A stretch of DNA of 64,000 nt, from positions 158,501 to 222,500 of the forward strand of contig CAJNDS010002182.1 of the NCBI GenBank assembly GCA_905221605.1. The letters are read 5' to 3'. The notes below the pieces were generated by a model, which had not been told where the DNA came from, ran no database searches, and worked only from the letters and a program-made list of their open reading frames with translations. Made by a program: the position numbers and the translations under genes. How positions within the stretch are numbered: the first letter of the stretch is position 1; each line of letters begins with the position of its first letter. This DNA is from Symbiodinium natans (Eukaryota > Sar > Dinophyceae > Suessiales > Symbiodiniaceae). Below are positions 49,620-59,799 of the stretch, in pieces.

Positions 49620-52040
49620 GCACCTCTCTTCGAGTAGTTTTTGGAAGTTGGTTTTTGTATATGACACGACCAGGAAGGAAAATATGTAGTTGACCACTGG
49701 AAATGTCCACAGGACGACCTTCTCCAGGGCTCGCAGGGAATGTAGTCTCAGTTTGAAAACGCAGACGTAGAGGTCCTCTGATTCCAAGAAATGTTTTCAG
49801 GGTCTGCCCTCTTCTCGAGCAAGTATGTTTATCTTTCGTAACCCGCAGTATGGCCACTCCGGTCTTAAACAGAAGCGATAGAGGCCCTCTGCATCTTCAA
49901 ACCGCAAGCAGTTTCCCCATGACATTTTCTAGGTTGACTTCTCCCGAAATGTCTTCCCATCTTCTTTCTGGTGTTAAGTAATGCAGCAAATGTTATCTCT
50001 TCTTTTCTGTTGTTACTGCGCTCCGTTCTTCAGGTCCCCCCTTGTCCTATCTACTTTCAGTGCTCTTCAAATCCTCAGCGGAAGGCAGTGTCCGTACCCA
50101 CCTCTTTTTCTGTGTGTTTATTGCTCCAAGTGTTAAATCGCAAGCCGTGTCTCGCTTTGTACTTTCTGTTTTCACTGCTCTCCAGTCCAAGTCTGAATTA
50201 GTAGGCAGTGTAGCTCTCCAACATGTTGATAGCCTTTCCAAATCAACAAATGATGGGAACGCTGCTTGCAAGCATTTGCAACAAACAAGACGATGGGGGG
50301 GGGGGGCGCTTTTTGCGATCAATAATTTCCCGAGCTAAAAAGGTGATGATGATGATGATGGTGATGGCAGTGCTTTTGATTTAGAGTTTGGAGAGCAATC
50401 ACAAAAAGAGTAGCGTATACTGATGTCTGCAGGGGTGCGTGATTTTGATGGCAAAGACGCGAAGGCGCGACTTTCCGCACAAAAGCGTGAAGACAGGAAG
50501 ACGTGGATGTGACTTTCTGCGCAAGGACGCAAAGATGTGACGTGCATGGTGTGAACGGCGTCAATCGGCGTTCACGGTGTCAAACGGGGTCGCCCTCACC
50601 ATCAGACCCCAGCTAACAAGAGCGACATGAAAGTAACATATAGGCTGGCAGGTGACATGACCAAACCACAGTTAGTTCCTGATGCAAAAAGTCCTCACAG
50701 CCGCTTCTTGGGTCCCCCAAAGAGCGTGTCGGGGTTTGCGTTTTTTCGGGTTTGACGGTTTGCAGGATTTAGGACTGTAGGGTTTGTTTTTGATGCCTCG
50801 CGAATTTAATGAATACGGCGCTTTGCTCTTATTCGTTATTTCCAAACGGAGCGAGAAAAGGAAACTGTGTTCAGAGTCCTTGTGCGCTTTTCCTTTGGCA
50901 TCTAGTTTTACATTGTATTCACATCATAAATATTTGTTATCTATCATTGGTGGCCAAGTGAATATGACATGTAAGGAGTTTGCCAAACACCCCAAAATAG
51001 TGGTAATGGTAGCATTTTTTCAGGCTTGTAGCCCATGTTTTTATCAGACGGGCCCAATATACTGATGCGAATCACGAACAAAAGCCCAAATCATCCCAAA
51101 TCAATGAGAAGCTCGCCTTCTGAGTGTTCAGTTGTCTTTGTCTTGTTGTGCGATCATCACAAATTATTCACTTGGGACAGGGGGGGGCGACCCTTTGCAG
51201 AACAACAATGGTAGGGATGCGGATGATTAAAATCTATATGCTAAGACTTTAAGAGACTCTTGAAATCAACGAAGGCTGAGTTATGGTAATTCCCGAGGAT
51301 CAGCCCCAGTCCCCGCCCCACCCCGCCCCCCCCTCGCGATGCTCTGGCCACTAGCACTATCATCGTGCGGGCATGGATGCTCTGGCCACTCGCACGGACT
51401 GGTCACACGGACGTAATCATCGTGCGGGCATGGACCTCTAAAAGAAGATGCTGGGCGGACAAACCCTAAACCCCAAAGCAAGATACCCTAAACTCAAAAG
51501 ACAAAGGAGAAAACACAAGAAAAGACAGAGAGTTGACCCCAAAACGAAAGACAGGAATCACCGAAGAAAAAAGTCACAAGCCACGGAATCCCGTTTTGTA
51601 CGGCAGGCGGCAAGAGGACTCTCCGAGAAAAAGACAGAGGTAACACCAAAAAGAAAAAGTCACAAGTGACAAAAAATGAGAATAAAATAACAATCCCCCC
51701 GGCAGGGGCTGGGGCCGGGGAATCAGATGTTTTCCGTAAACTTGGTTAAAATTCTGGGGGTGGGGGCGGCTGGAGCTGGGGCCCTGGAATGTCTTTGACA
51801 CAAAAAAACCACCTTAAACTTTTCAAATGGCGGAAGCCATTTTCAAGACTTTGGCACGCTACATGGTTTGAGTCGGTTACATTGTCCCAGCATGAAGCTC
51901 AGGGCCCGAGCTCCAAACCCCCCCCCCACCCCCCCACCACAAGGTTTCCGCTGGCAGAATAGGGTTTGTTGGGGAAGTTGGGGTTGGAGCGCCTGACGTG
52001 CAGAATCTACATTAGGTACGTAAGTCTTCCTCGGGAATAG
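49620..52040. other. no gene recognised
   Basis: AT-richer than the surroundings with many C/T tracts. Contains a GAT trinucleotide run (50342-50368), short G runs (50296-50304, 51181-51186), a purine-rich stretch (51480-51680) and a C run (51918-51940). No motif-bearing frame. Confidence 0.4.
50342..50368. repeat. (GAT)n trinucleotide repeat
   Basis: Seven to nine GAT/GGT triplets. Minus strand reads as a histidine run, an artefact. Confidence 0.85.
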
Positions 52041-52193
52041 CTTGTGACAAATCCCCACTGCAATCCCTTCGCCCGCCCCCCCCCCGCCCCGCCCCCCCAT
52101 GGGCCTGACAACCAGGAGCAAGGGCGGAGACCCAGTTTCCCGAAGCAGTGTTCATGTGCTTTTTGGGATCCCCTTGTACTTGTCAAGCTGCAG

Positions 52194-52331
52194 GAAATCG
52201 TGCGCACTCCAAGCAAGCTGAAGGCAGCTATTGCTTGCCGGCGCAAAGAGGAGTTCGATGTCGATCCCAAGTCCGTGCGATCAGTGTTTTCCAGGATCGG
52301 TGGCTTGTGTGGCGCCAAAGTCGCTGACTGA
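52194..52331 (+). CDS. terminal exon of an unrecognised gene
   Basis: An acceptor (CTTGTCAAGCTGCAG|G at 52192-52193) opens EIVRTPSKLKAAIACRRKEE, FDVDPKSVRSVFSRIGGLCG and AKVAD, then TGA at 52329-52331. Charge pattern and composition are strongly protein-like, with two helices. The same frame is open upstream (CAFWDPLVLVKLQ), so the exon might begin earlier. Family unknown. Confidence 0.5.
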   Translation, partial: EIVRTPSKLKAAIACRRKEEFDVDPKSVRSVFSRIGGLCGAKVAD

Positions 52332-52726
52332 CTCGCACTCTCTCCTGCAAGTAAAGACATGAGCTTGCTAGCCACTGCAAGAACGTGCCGTTGTGGCAAA
52401 TGTGGTTCTGTCACGTGCAAGAAAGTTTGCCAGTTTCACCTACTGGTATTGTCACGTTATTTTTTTTCACGAATTGGGGGTTTCCGAAAAGGGGGGGGAG
52501 GGGTAACCGTTGTGGAGTGCCTGTGATCGTATGTTGGGGTACCCCACACCATTTTGCGGAATGCCCAATTGATGCTTCCGTGAAAATCACGGCTAGGTTC
52601 CAAACCGATTTTGCTATTTGTTGTAAGTATCGCCAAAAATTCTTCGGATGAGCACCGAAGATTTTTTTTAAAGAAAATGTACAGTGCAGGTGCTCAGTCT
52701 GTGGGTTGAGCTTTGGGCTGGACTCT

Positions 52727-52790
52727 GCGTGCAAGACTGCACCAGGCGTGCAAGACTGCACCAGGCGTGCAAGACTGCACCAGCCGCAAA
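52727..52790. repeat. 19-bp tandem repeat (GTGCAAGACTGCACCAGGC)
   Basis: Three copies, the last ending in AGCC. The unit includes TGCAAGACTGCA, which is partly self-complementary. Confidence 0.9.
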
Positions 52791-53092
52791 GTGCCTTTTA
52801 AAGCAGGCCTCGCGCCGCCGACAGCGCCAGCAAGAAGAACCACTCAGAGCAAGGCGCAAATAGCGCAGAGAGCGAAATTCATGGTCCAAAGTTTCGAGTC
52901 TATCCATGCTCGTGAGGGAATCCTTCCTTAGCTGGCCGATGTGAAGTAGTTGTATAGCTTGCAGCACGGTTGCATTACTACTGCCCACCTGTGCACGTGG
53001 CTTGGAGAAACTATTTGAATCGCTCCTCGTGCCCTTTCTAATATGTTTTTGTACTTGGCTGTAGCCAGCTGCCTCTACTGCCGTTGTGCTTG

Positions 53093-53704
53093 TCAAGCGA
53101 CATCTGCAGCACGCGAGCCCGCATGCATGCCAGTCGGCTGCATTGCTGGGAATGCTTGAGGAGGTCTCAGGCTTGTACTCGGCGGAGCTCTGGCAGGCCC
53201 AATTCTTTGATCCGTGGCAGTAGCAGAGAGCCACAAACCAATCAGCAGCCGAGAAAAGGGCGATTGAACAAGACTGGTGGGGTGTAGCGTTGCTTGGCCT
53301 GGTGCTCCCTCAGTAGTGACTAAGTGACTATGTAGATGAAGCCCCGATTTCTCCAATGCCCACGCCAAAGGCGGCCCGTCGCCAAATCCAGTCTCGCAAC
53401 AAGGACAGGGAGTTCCAGGCGGAGTCGTGGGAATGTCATGTCGGCTCAACTTCGCCCCGAGCAGGGCAGGTGTGAGGGATTTTGCGGCGTTGTACGCCTC
53501 TCTGCACTTTGCAAGAGCGAGCTCGACATGCGTCACTGGACGATGGGCCCTCCCAGCACAACTTCGTCCCTTTGCGGACGAATCGCTAGCCTTCTTCCCT
53601 TCCCGCACCCTGAGGCATAGGGCCAGGAAGGCTGGGGGGGACAGGAAGGATGCTGGACTTCGTCGCGATCCTTGTCCGCTCCTGCGTTTCTGCCCTTGCG
53701 GCAT
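53093..53704 (-). CDS. unrecognised 203-codon minus-strand frame
   Basis: An ATG at 53704 on the minus strand. The part from about 53560 to 53310 looks coding: HVELALAKCREAYNAAKSLT, PALLGAKLSRHDIPTTPPGT and PCPCCETGFGDGPPLAWALE. A plus-strand frame over the same DNA (SRAGVRDFAALYASLHFARA) is also plausible, so strand is uncertain. Cys-x-Cys-Cys could be a metal site. No family recognised. Confidence 0.35.
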   Translation of the reverse strand: MPQGQKRRSGQGSRRSPASFLSPPAFLALCLRVREGKKASDSSAKGRSCAGRAHRPVTHVELALAKCREAYNAAKSLTPALLGAKLSRHDIPTTPPGTPCPCCETGFGDGPPLAWALEKSGLHLHSHLVTTEGAPGQATLHPTSLVQSPFSRLLIGLWLSATATDQRIGPARAPPSTSLRPPQAFPAMQPTGMHAGSRAADVA

Positions 53705-53739
53705 CTATGAATCCAGGTGTCACTCGTGCGCCATCTCTC

Positions 53740-54530
53740 TATACTCTATATATACCAGTGGATGCCCGAAGCTCCAAGAGCTGCAGGGGGAGCGCACAAG
53801 CTTGGTTGGGAGGGGGTGACACGCTTCTGACCGCATTGGCTCCCTGGCACAACTGCCATTGCAAGTGCCTTGGAGATATGTGGGGGTGTTCTGTTTTGCT
53901 CGGCGTGCAGCTCCAACGTAATAAACTTAACGCTCGCACCTGAAGTAGGCTTCTGCTTCCACGTGAAGTAGGCGCTGCTCATGTATCCGCAACAGCACTG
54001 CATAGAACCATGCAAAGCATCGTCTCGAGCATCGTCTCAAAGTATGGTTTAAGCTTTCGTGTGCTGAGTGCCGCGGCAGGGGGCACGTCTAAATAGACAC
54101 TGCGTAAGACCGCAGGAGTCCGGAAGAGAAGCAGCGACTCGAGGACTCAGTGCGGAAAGTCATGGGGAATCCTCATAATTGCGCTTTTGGCAGCTAGCTG
54201 CGGCTAACTAACGGGCAACAAGACAGGACCTTCAAGACAAGTGAGACTTGGTCATATGGGATAATGGGTTGCGCCCACCTGCGACTTTGAGTGAGATGTG
54301 CGCTGATAGAGACAATGATCGTAGCCTGAACTGGGGCAGAAGGAGCTGGCCGCGGCCCTTCCGACCCTTCAGGCCTCGAGATAGTTCGCAGGTTGCAGGA
54401 TGTTGCCAGGATGTTGCAAGGATGCTGCGAAGGCAGGGCTTCTATTTCTGCTGTCTGTCACTCTTGATTCATTCTGGATCTTGGGTGGGACCGTTGTTAG
54501 AGGTCAGCACTTCTTCACCTTTGGCCAAGC
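53740..54530. other. no gene recognised
   Basis: No motif-bearing frame. TTGCAGGATGTTGCCAGGATGTTGCAAGGATG at 54393-54424 is a short triplication. Confidence 0.35.
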
Positions 54531-54544
54531 TTTGCGACTGAAGA

Positions 54545-54700
54545 CGCTTATTCCCAGTCCTTTCCAAAGAGGAACTATCAGCCGGCATTGTCCTGAGCTT
54601 CGAAACAGCGAAGGCGACACTGGCAGACTTGCGTGAAGCCAAGCTACCTCTCCAGAGGAAGGTGGCGGAGGCCGAATCACAGGGCTATTGGGGCTGCCAA
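54545..54700 (+). CDS. coiled-coil exon of an unrecognised gene
   Basis: No ATG, but after GACTGAAG the plus strand reads LFPVLSKEELSAGIVLSFET, AKATLADLREAKLPLQRKVA and EAESQGYWGCQ. Heptad-like spacing of Leu/Ala with alternating Lys/Glu indicates a coiled coil. A donor (AGGAAG|GTGGCG) at 54663 would end the exon after LQRK at 54662. It may belong with the exon at 55732, same strand. Confidence 0.5.
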
Positions 54701-55265
54701 GTTGCATTTGGATTTACAAAATCAAGGCAATTAGGAAGTTTAGTGCAGTGATGAGGTGTGCAAGAGTCCCGAAATGGACCAAGAAAAGCTTGGGCAGGTC
54801 TGCAAAGAAGTGTAGGTTTCTGAGTCGTTGCGTGTCAGTGCATTGGGGTTGTGGGTTAGGAGCTAGACATTCTGGGTGCTTTGGGTGAGGGAAGCATCTG
54901 TCCAGGGCGCTTGACTCAACTGCGGCTACAGTCCTCCTACAGTACACCATGAAGCCCTGAACAGGGACCTAGACACACCATCGAATTCCAAGAGCTTCAT
55001 CCTTCAATGAGAGCGGTGCTAGTGGCAACAATCCTAAGCCCTCCTGCATCAGGTCAGGCAAGCCGGCACGCGCTACGACCGAGTGTGGGCCTGATCTTCC
55101 GGGGTTCAGTGATCTGAAGCAATGACGGGTGATGATGCTCATAATGGTACTGGGCCAGGCCTGGTTGTCCGTATATTCAAGTTCAGATTGGGAACAAGCT
55201 TGCAAGGGCATCGTCGGCAGGCTTGAGCAGGACTGGGGATCGAACAGTTTAGATAGACATCCCTG

Positions 55266-55680
55266 TTGTCATGGCATCCTTGTTCTTGCCTAGAAGGTTC
55301 ACTCAGCCCGTATTGCACATCATCGTCATGTCGTGCGACAGGGGCCGGGGATGTCCGGAAGTCTCAAAGTTCGGAGCCCTTCCTTTGCTTGCTGAAAGGC
55401 TTGGTGGGTGTACTTGGAGACCTTGAGGCTGTTGGCTACACCTGGGCGAGTGATCTTTCGGACACCGCAGCCAAATCAGAATCATGCTGGCACCTCACAA
55501 GCTGTGGGTCAACATGGTTCTGGCTAGGTTCCTTTCACATGCTGGTTGGCCATAAATGTCGGTTTTTCACCCAAGCTGCATGCTATGGGGCAAGATGTCG
55601 ACATGCAATTATGATGCAGAACTTGCCCGACCCAGGCTGCCGCCCTGGAGACACGGCTGGCTCTTCTGGAAAACGTGCAG
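55266..55680 (+). CDS. exon-like frame, unrecognised
   Basis: The frame includes DVRKSQSSEPFLCLLKGLVG, VLGDLEAVGYTWASDLSDTA and AKSESCWHLTSCGSTWFWLG. It is partly protein-like, lies between the coiled-coil exon and the 55732 exon, and could be part of the same gene. Borders unknown. Confidence 0.3.
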
Positions 55681-55731
55681 GCAACGACTTTGCTCCGGGG
55701 CTTGTGATTTTTTTGTCGCCGGGCCAGTTCC

Positions 55732-55850
55732 GCAGTGAAACTGCAGAAGGTGAGGGAGGTGGAGTGGACCATCTCCGACTATTCGGCACTGTTGGAGCTG
55801 CTTAGCACGAGAAGTCAGTGGTCCAGCATGAGACATTCTTCTGAAGTCAG
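55732..55850 (+). CDS. exon with W-T-I-S-D-Y-S motif (possibly MATH-like)
   Basis: The frame reads AVKLQKVREVEWTISDYSAL, LELLSTRSQWSSMRHSSEVR, with a good donor (GTCAG|GTTAGA) at 55851. V-x-W-x-I-x-(D/N)-(F/Y)-S is how MATH/TRAF-type domains begin (family form: FxWxIENFS), so a MATH domain is possible, but the exon is too short to be sure. Together with the coiled coil 1.1 kb upstream this recalls the coiled-coil + MATH layout of TRAF-like proteins. Confidence 0.4.
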
Positions 55851-55959
55851 GTTAGATCCGAGCTGAGTGCGAGACTGCAGCACTGTGGAGTGCGAGACTG
55901 CAGCACTGTGGCACTGCCTGGCAACTGAATTTCTCATTTGCAGCCATATCTTGGCCCTT

Positions 55960-56139
55960 ACTGCGCCTTATCGCAACTGTGGCCCAGCGCCCTATCCCCA
56001 AAGCCTGTCAACTGAGGAGCTGCCCCAAGGGTCAGTGCGTGACGTCGCCGACCTTCGCAGCAGGAGGCGTTCCGAACATGCAGCCAGCAGCCAAGGCTTG
56101 CTTTCGGTTTTGGGTGCAAGTCCTGCAAGAGCTCGCTAG
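55960..56139 (+). CDS. exon-like frame, unrecognised
   Basis: YPQSLSTEELPQGSVRDVAD then LRSRRRSEHAASSQGLLSVL and a stop at 56137-56139. An AAGG|GTCAGT donor inside could end it at about 56032. Same strand as the preceding exons. Not recognised. Confidence 0.3.
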   Translation, partial: TAPYRNCGPAPYPQSLSTEELPQGSVRDVADLRSRRRSEHAASSQGLLSVLGASPARAR

Positions 56140-56271
56140 CTTGACAACGATGGCAGCAACTGAGCATCTCAAGAAGCCCTTGTGGCTGATGAACCCAGGG
56201 TCAAGCACCGGCTCAGATTTCAACATGTGTAGAAAATGCCTGTACATATATGTATGTATATATACACATAT

Positions 56272-56333
56272 ACCCTAAACCCTAAACCCTAAACCCTAAA
56301 ACCCAAACACCCTAAGCCCTAAAGCCCTAAAGC
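56272..56333. repeat. telomere-like CCCTAAA array
   Basis: Four perfect CCCTAAA units then decaying copies (ACCCAAAC, CCCTAAGCCCTAAAGCCC). Preceded by a TATATG/TACACATA run. Confidence 0.9.
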
Positions 56334-56666
56334 TCTCCAGCTCGCCATGGCTCCGGGTACCGCAGATGGACGAGCGCGCTGAGAGCCTCTCTTCTCTGTC
56401 GAGGGAGCTGCTGAGGAGGGCGAGGGGTTCGAATTCAGCCGCCGTTTTGAGCAAATAAGCCCTGGCCAACTCTAACAGTAACACCTGTTTCTGGATTGCG
56501 GCCCACAGTGTTCGACTGAATGATTCCGTGCTTGGGCTGAAGGGCGCACCTCGATGGCTTGGACTCTTTTTTGGCCAGCGCACGGCAAATCCAGGCAGGA
56601 CTCGTTTAGGATGCAGCTTTCGGTCGCTATTCTGAGACCTCTGGTCTTAACTTCGAGCACGACCAA
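56296..56666 (-). CDS. exon-like minus-strand frames, unrecognised
   Basis: One frame reads SFSRTLWAAIQKQVLLLELA, RAYLLKTAAEFEPLALLSSS and LDREERLSARSSI. An upstream frame reads LEVKTRGLRIATESCILNES and GQKRVQAIEVRPSAQARNHS. Both look like real protein and overlap by about 100 bases in different frames, as would happen with an intron between them. Family unknown. Confidence 0.35.
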
Positions 56667-56820
56667 GCGTGAAGAGCCGTCCTTTGTTTCGGCTTTAGAC
56701 CCGTGAGGGATATCAGTGCCTATCAGGGCTTGAAGTGTTTAAGGAACTGAAGAACAAGCATCGTGTCCTCCCCTGCCAGTTGCCGTCCCTGCCAGCCTTG
56801 CCTTTGGAAGAGGCGCCGAA

Positions 56821-56890
56821 AGGGTTTAGGGTTACCCGAAACCCTAAACCCTCAACCCCAAACCCCAAACCCCAAACCCTAAACCCTAAA
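56821..56890. repeat. head-to-head telomere-like repeat (TTTAGGG into CCCTAAA)
   Basis: AGGGTTTAGGGTTA is followed at once by CCCGAAACCCTAAACCCT and several CCCCAAA/CCCTAAA units. The orientation flips at about 56834. Such G-strand-to-C-strand junctions are the signature of joined telomere ends or of inverted insertion of telomere-like DNA. Confidence 0.85.
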
Positions 56891-57269
56891 TGGGTGCTGT
56901 GAAGCCGGTTGCGTTGGGGCAGAGGATGCCATGAGACGGCGTTGCTGAGGCGAGCGAAACTCTGGAGGCGGCAGGTGCAGATGCCCTGGCATCGACCGCT
57001 GGGCTCGAGGAGGCCTCGTTTAGGGTGCCCGCTGAAGGGTTGGTGCTCAACGCAGGAAGCCACAAGTTGGGGGTGTTGCGGCTCTTGCTGCTTCTGTTTG
57101 TGTTTATTCCTGTCTAATCAAGCTTTTCGTGGCTCCCCCCTCCTCTTCAGCCCACGGCCTACGGAGCCCTCCGGAGCTCCTTTTAGGGCCCAGAACATTG
57201 CAAGTACGTAATGCGCTAAAGTTGGCTCTCATGTACTGTAGTCTTGTACGAGCATCTTGTTATCATAAT

Positions 57270-58165
57270 ATTTTAAGGGGCTGCGCCCATGGGCGGGCAG
57301 CGCAGGCAGAAGCGCGGGGCGAGCAGATCCGTCAAGGGTTTAGGGTTTAGGGTTTAGGGTTTAGGGTCCTATGCCCGCCCTTTGGGGGGCATCATGCTCC
57401 TGATGCGCCCCCGGGGTCCCCTGATGCGCGCCTGGGGGTCCCGGGCTGAACCCGCTGATGCTCATGATGCGCGCCCCTTGGGGGGCATCATGGGGCCTCC
57501 GCGCCCGTCCCATTTTTCGTGCCTCAACCCACGAAAACCGACCGGGCCGCGAAAGGTCGGCGGCACTGGCGTTCGGCCTAATTCTGCTTCGCAGAAGGCC
57601 AGAGGCCAGCAAGGCTATTCCCGGGACGACCCGGGCTAAAAGGTCCGCCAATGCTCGGTCCTTGGGGACCTCGCGCTGCCCGATTTTAAGGGGCTGCGCC
57701 CATGGGCGGGCAGCGCAGGCAGAAGCGCGGGGCGAGCAGTTTCTCAGCATTTTGAGGCCCCTAAACTCCCTTAAGCACTTTACAAGGCCCCTAAGCTCCC
57801 TTTTTCCTAGCCCCGGGCTTAGACACGTCGCTTATGCCCGCCCTTTGGGGGGCGTCATGCTCCTGATGCGCCCCCGGGGTCCCGCCCGGGAGCCGCTGAT
57901 GCTCCTGATGCGCGCCTGGGGTCCCGGGCTGGACCCGCTGATGCTCATGATGCGCGCCCTCTGGGGGCCTCCGTGGCGACGCAAAAAACCACGAAAAAAA
58001 AACCGTTCACCGGCGGCACGCGGGGGTCGGCGGCACTGGCGTCCGGCCTAATTCTGCTTCGCAGAAGGCCAGAGGCCAGCAAGGCTATTCCCGGGACGAC
58101 CCGGGCTAAAAGGTCCGCATTTGCTCGGTCCTTTGGGGACCTCGCGCTGCCCGATTTAATGGCTA
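57270..58165. repeat. GC-rich, palindrome-rich tandem repeat (unit about 410-470 bp, two copies)
   Basis: Segment 57274-57333 (AAGGGGCTGCGCCCATGGGC then GGGCAGCGCAGGCAGAAGCG) recurs at 57683-57740. 57368-57480 recurs at 57830-57960. 57556-57650 recurs at 58028-58118. Each unit holds short palindromes: CGCCCATGGGCG, CCCGGGACGACCCGGG and TTCTGCTTCGCA followed by GAA. The two copies differ by small indels. Open frames here (for example SAALAFGLILLRRRPEASKA) repeat with the DNA and are not taken as genes. Confidence 0.85.
57336..57367. repeat. telomere-like TTTAGGG array inside the GC-rich repeat
   Basis: Four to five perfect TTTAGGG units, present in the first repeat copy only. Confidence 0.95.
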
Positions 58166-58199
58166 CCGCCAGTGCCGCCGACCCCAGACCCAAGACAGT

Positions 58200-59140
58200 C
58201 GCATTGGGGCGGAAGGCAGGGTGGAGCGCGGGCAGGCGGGGGGGGCGGGGGCGGGGGGGGTGGGGGTGGGTGGGGGTGGAAAGGGGGGCGGCGGTGGGGT
58301 GACGGTAGAGGGTTGGTGTCGGATTAGGGAGTTGGGGGCGGAAGGCAGGGGTGGACTGGGGGGCATAGAGATGAAGAAGCGATGAGAGCGGTGAGAGCGG
58401 GGGGGCGGTCGGATGGTGCACGATGGTGGGAGGGGGTAATGATGAGGGCTGGGGAGGGTTGGTGGGAGGGTTAGGGAGTGGGAGTGGGAGAGGGTGGGGG
58501 CGGCTGGCGGAAAGGGGGGCCTGACTCATTTGACCAGCTCTGGTGAGAGGGTTGGGGCGGAAGGCAGGGTGGAGCGCGGCGGGTGGACAGGGGAGGTGAC
58601 GGTTGAGGGTTGGTGGAGTTGGGGGCGGAAGGCAGGGGAGTGATGAGAGCGGGGAGGCGGTTAGGGCGGGCTTGGATTGGAATCCCTCAAACTAGAGATT
58701 TGTCAGGGCGGAGTAGGGGGTAGGGGCCTAGGAGGGAAGGGATGGGGGGGGTGGGGGGGGGTGGGGTTTCAGAGTCGAGGGTGGGGGGTTGAGGGCAAAG
58801 GGTTGGTGTCAGGGAGGGGTGGACTGGGGGGCATAGGGAGGGGGAGTGATGAGAGCGGTGAGAGCGGTGAGGGCGGTCAGGGCGGGCATGGACTGGAATG
58901 CTTAAAACACTAGAGATTGGTCAGGGGGTGGTCGGGCATGCACTGGACCCTTTAAACCACCTGAATGGATGGGGTGGGGGGGGGGTCAAAGGTCCAATTC
59001 AAGGCGTCATGGGTGAGGGCGATGGGTGGCGGGGTTTGGGCATGCACTGAAGCCAAACAATGCAAAAACACTCCAATTCAAGGTGTCATGAGCAGCATGC
59101 TGTGAGAGCGGGTGAGGGCGGTGAGGGCGGTGGGGGGTCT
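58200..59140 (+). repeat. G-rich satellite-like stretch
   Basis: About 940 bases with extreme G bias on the plus strand. Degenerate repeats of GGGGGCGGAAGGCAGGG, GGTTGGTGGAGTTGGGGGCG and GATGAGAGCGGTGAGAGCGG. Many runs of 4-8 G make it a strong G-quadruplex candidate. The minus strand gives Pro/His/Ala-rich text, an artefact. Confidence 0.85.
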
Positions 59141-59154
59141 TCACTGACGCCGCC

Positions 59155-59409
59155 CTGCTACCGCTGGGGTCGGCGGATAGTCATGTGGCGCATTCCGACT
59201 ATGGTGCAGTGGCATGGCGCAAGCAGTACCGACCGCGGCGATCCAAGTTCAAGTCCCACATAAACCTAAGGGAGGCCTGGCGAGGGCGGCACGCCCTGTA
59301 TAAAACGGCCAAGGCTTGCGCGTGCCCTGAGCAGAACTTTCGAACGAAGCCCGATGAAAAAACCGTCCCTAGTATACTCGCATCATCGCATGATGATATA
59401 ATATCATAG
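59155..59409 (+). CDS. exon-like frame, perhaps a degraded retroelement piece
   Basis: Reads MAHSDYGAVAWRKQYRPRRS, KFKSHINLREAWRGRHALYK and TAKACACPEQNFRTKPDE. The H-I-N-x-x-E-x-x-x-x-x-x-A arrangement faintly recalls the RNase H motif (H-I-N-x-L-E-x-x-A) next to reverse transcriptase in DIRS/Ty3-type elements. No other retroelement part is present, so this stays a hint. Confidence 0.3.
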   Translation: MLPLGSADSHVAHSDYGAVAWRKQYRPRRSKFKSHINLREAWRGRHALYKTAKACACPEQNFRTKPDEKTVPSILASSHDDIIS

Positions 59410-59640
59410 TAGTATAATAGTATGTTCGCATATTTAACAATATCATAACATTCTTACATTCTATTCTGAGTATATACAGTTTTCATTGTACATGAATGTC
59501 AATATGACAATGTAGCAACATTCTATGCATATAATATATTAGTGTAATCACAGTTTAATTCAGTAGTACGATATATAAAAACCTAATGACATCAAAAGGA
59601 ATGATCGAAGAATGCAATAGTTGAACTATAGAAATAGAAT
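59388..59640. repeat. AT-rich island
   Basis: About 250 bases of AT-rich DNA (ATATAATATCATAGTAGTATAATAGT, TATATTAGTGTAATC) between a G-rich and a mid-GC region. No clear repeat unit. Confidence 0.6.
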
Positions 59641-59799
59641 AATAAAAGAACAGAAGCTTTCAGGAATTAATTCTCCTGTGAAAGGCACAACTCCAAGAAG
59701 TTCGCACGCTGCTCGCGGACCTGTCGTGATCTTAGAGGGTTGTCTTGGGGGCTGGGGGGAGGAGCCTGATGAGCTCGAAGTTCCAGAACCTGCTACTTC

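Noticed and set aside
52668-53234. 188-codon minus frame with ATG
   Set aside because: Its C-terminal third is a translation of the 19-bp tandem repeat and the rest has no motif; the middle could hide an exon but evidence was too weak to list.
56400-56480. tRNA gene suggested by GGTTCGAATTC
   Set aside because: No acceptor stem, D-arm or anticodon arm can be folded around this T-loop-like string.
57458-58051. 197-codon Arg/Ala/Pro-rich frame
   Set aside because: It spans both copies of the palindromic GC repeat and its protein text repeats with the DNA.
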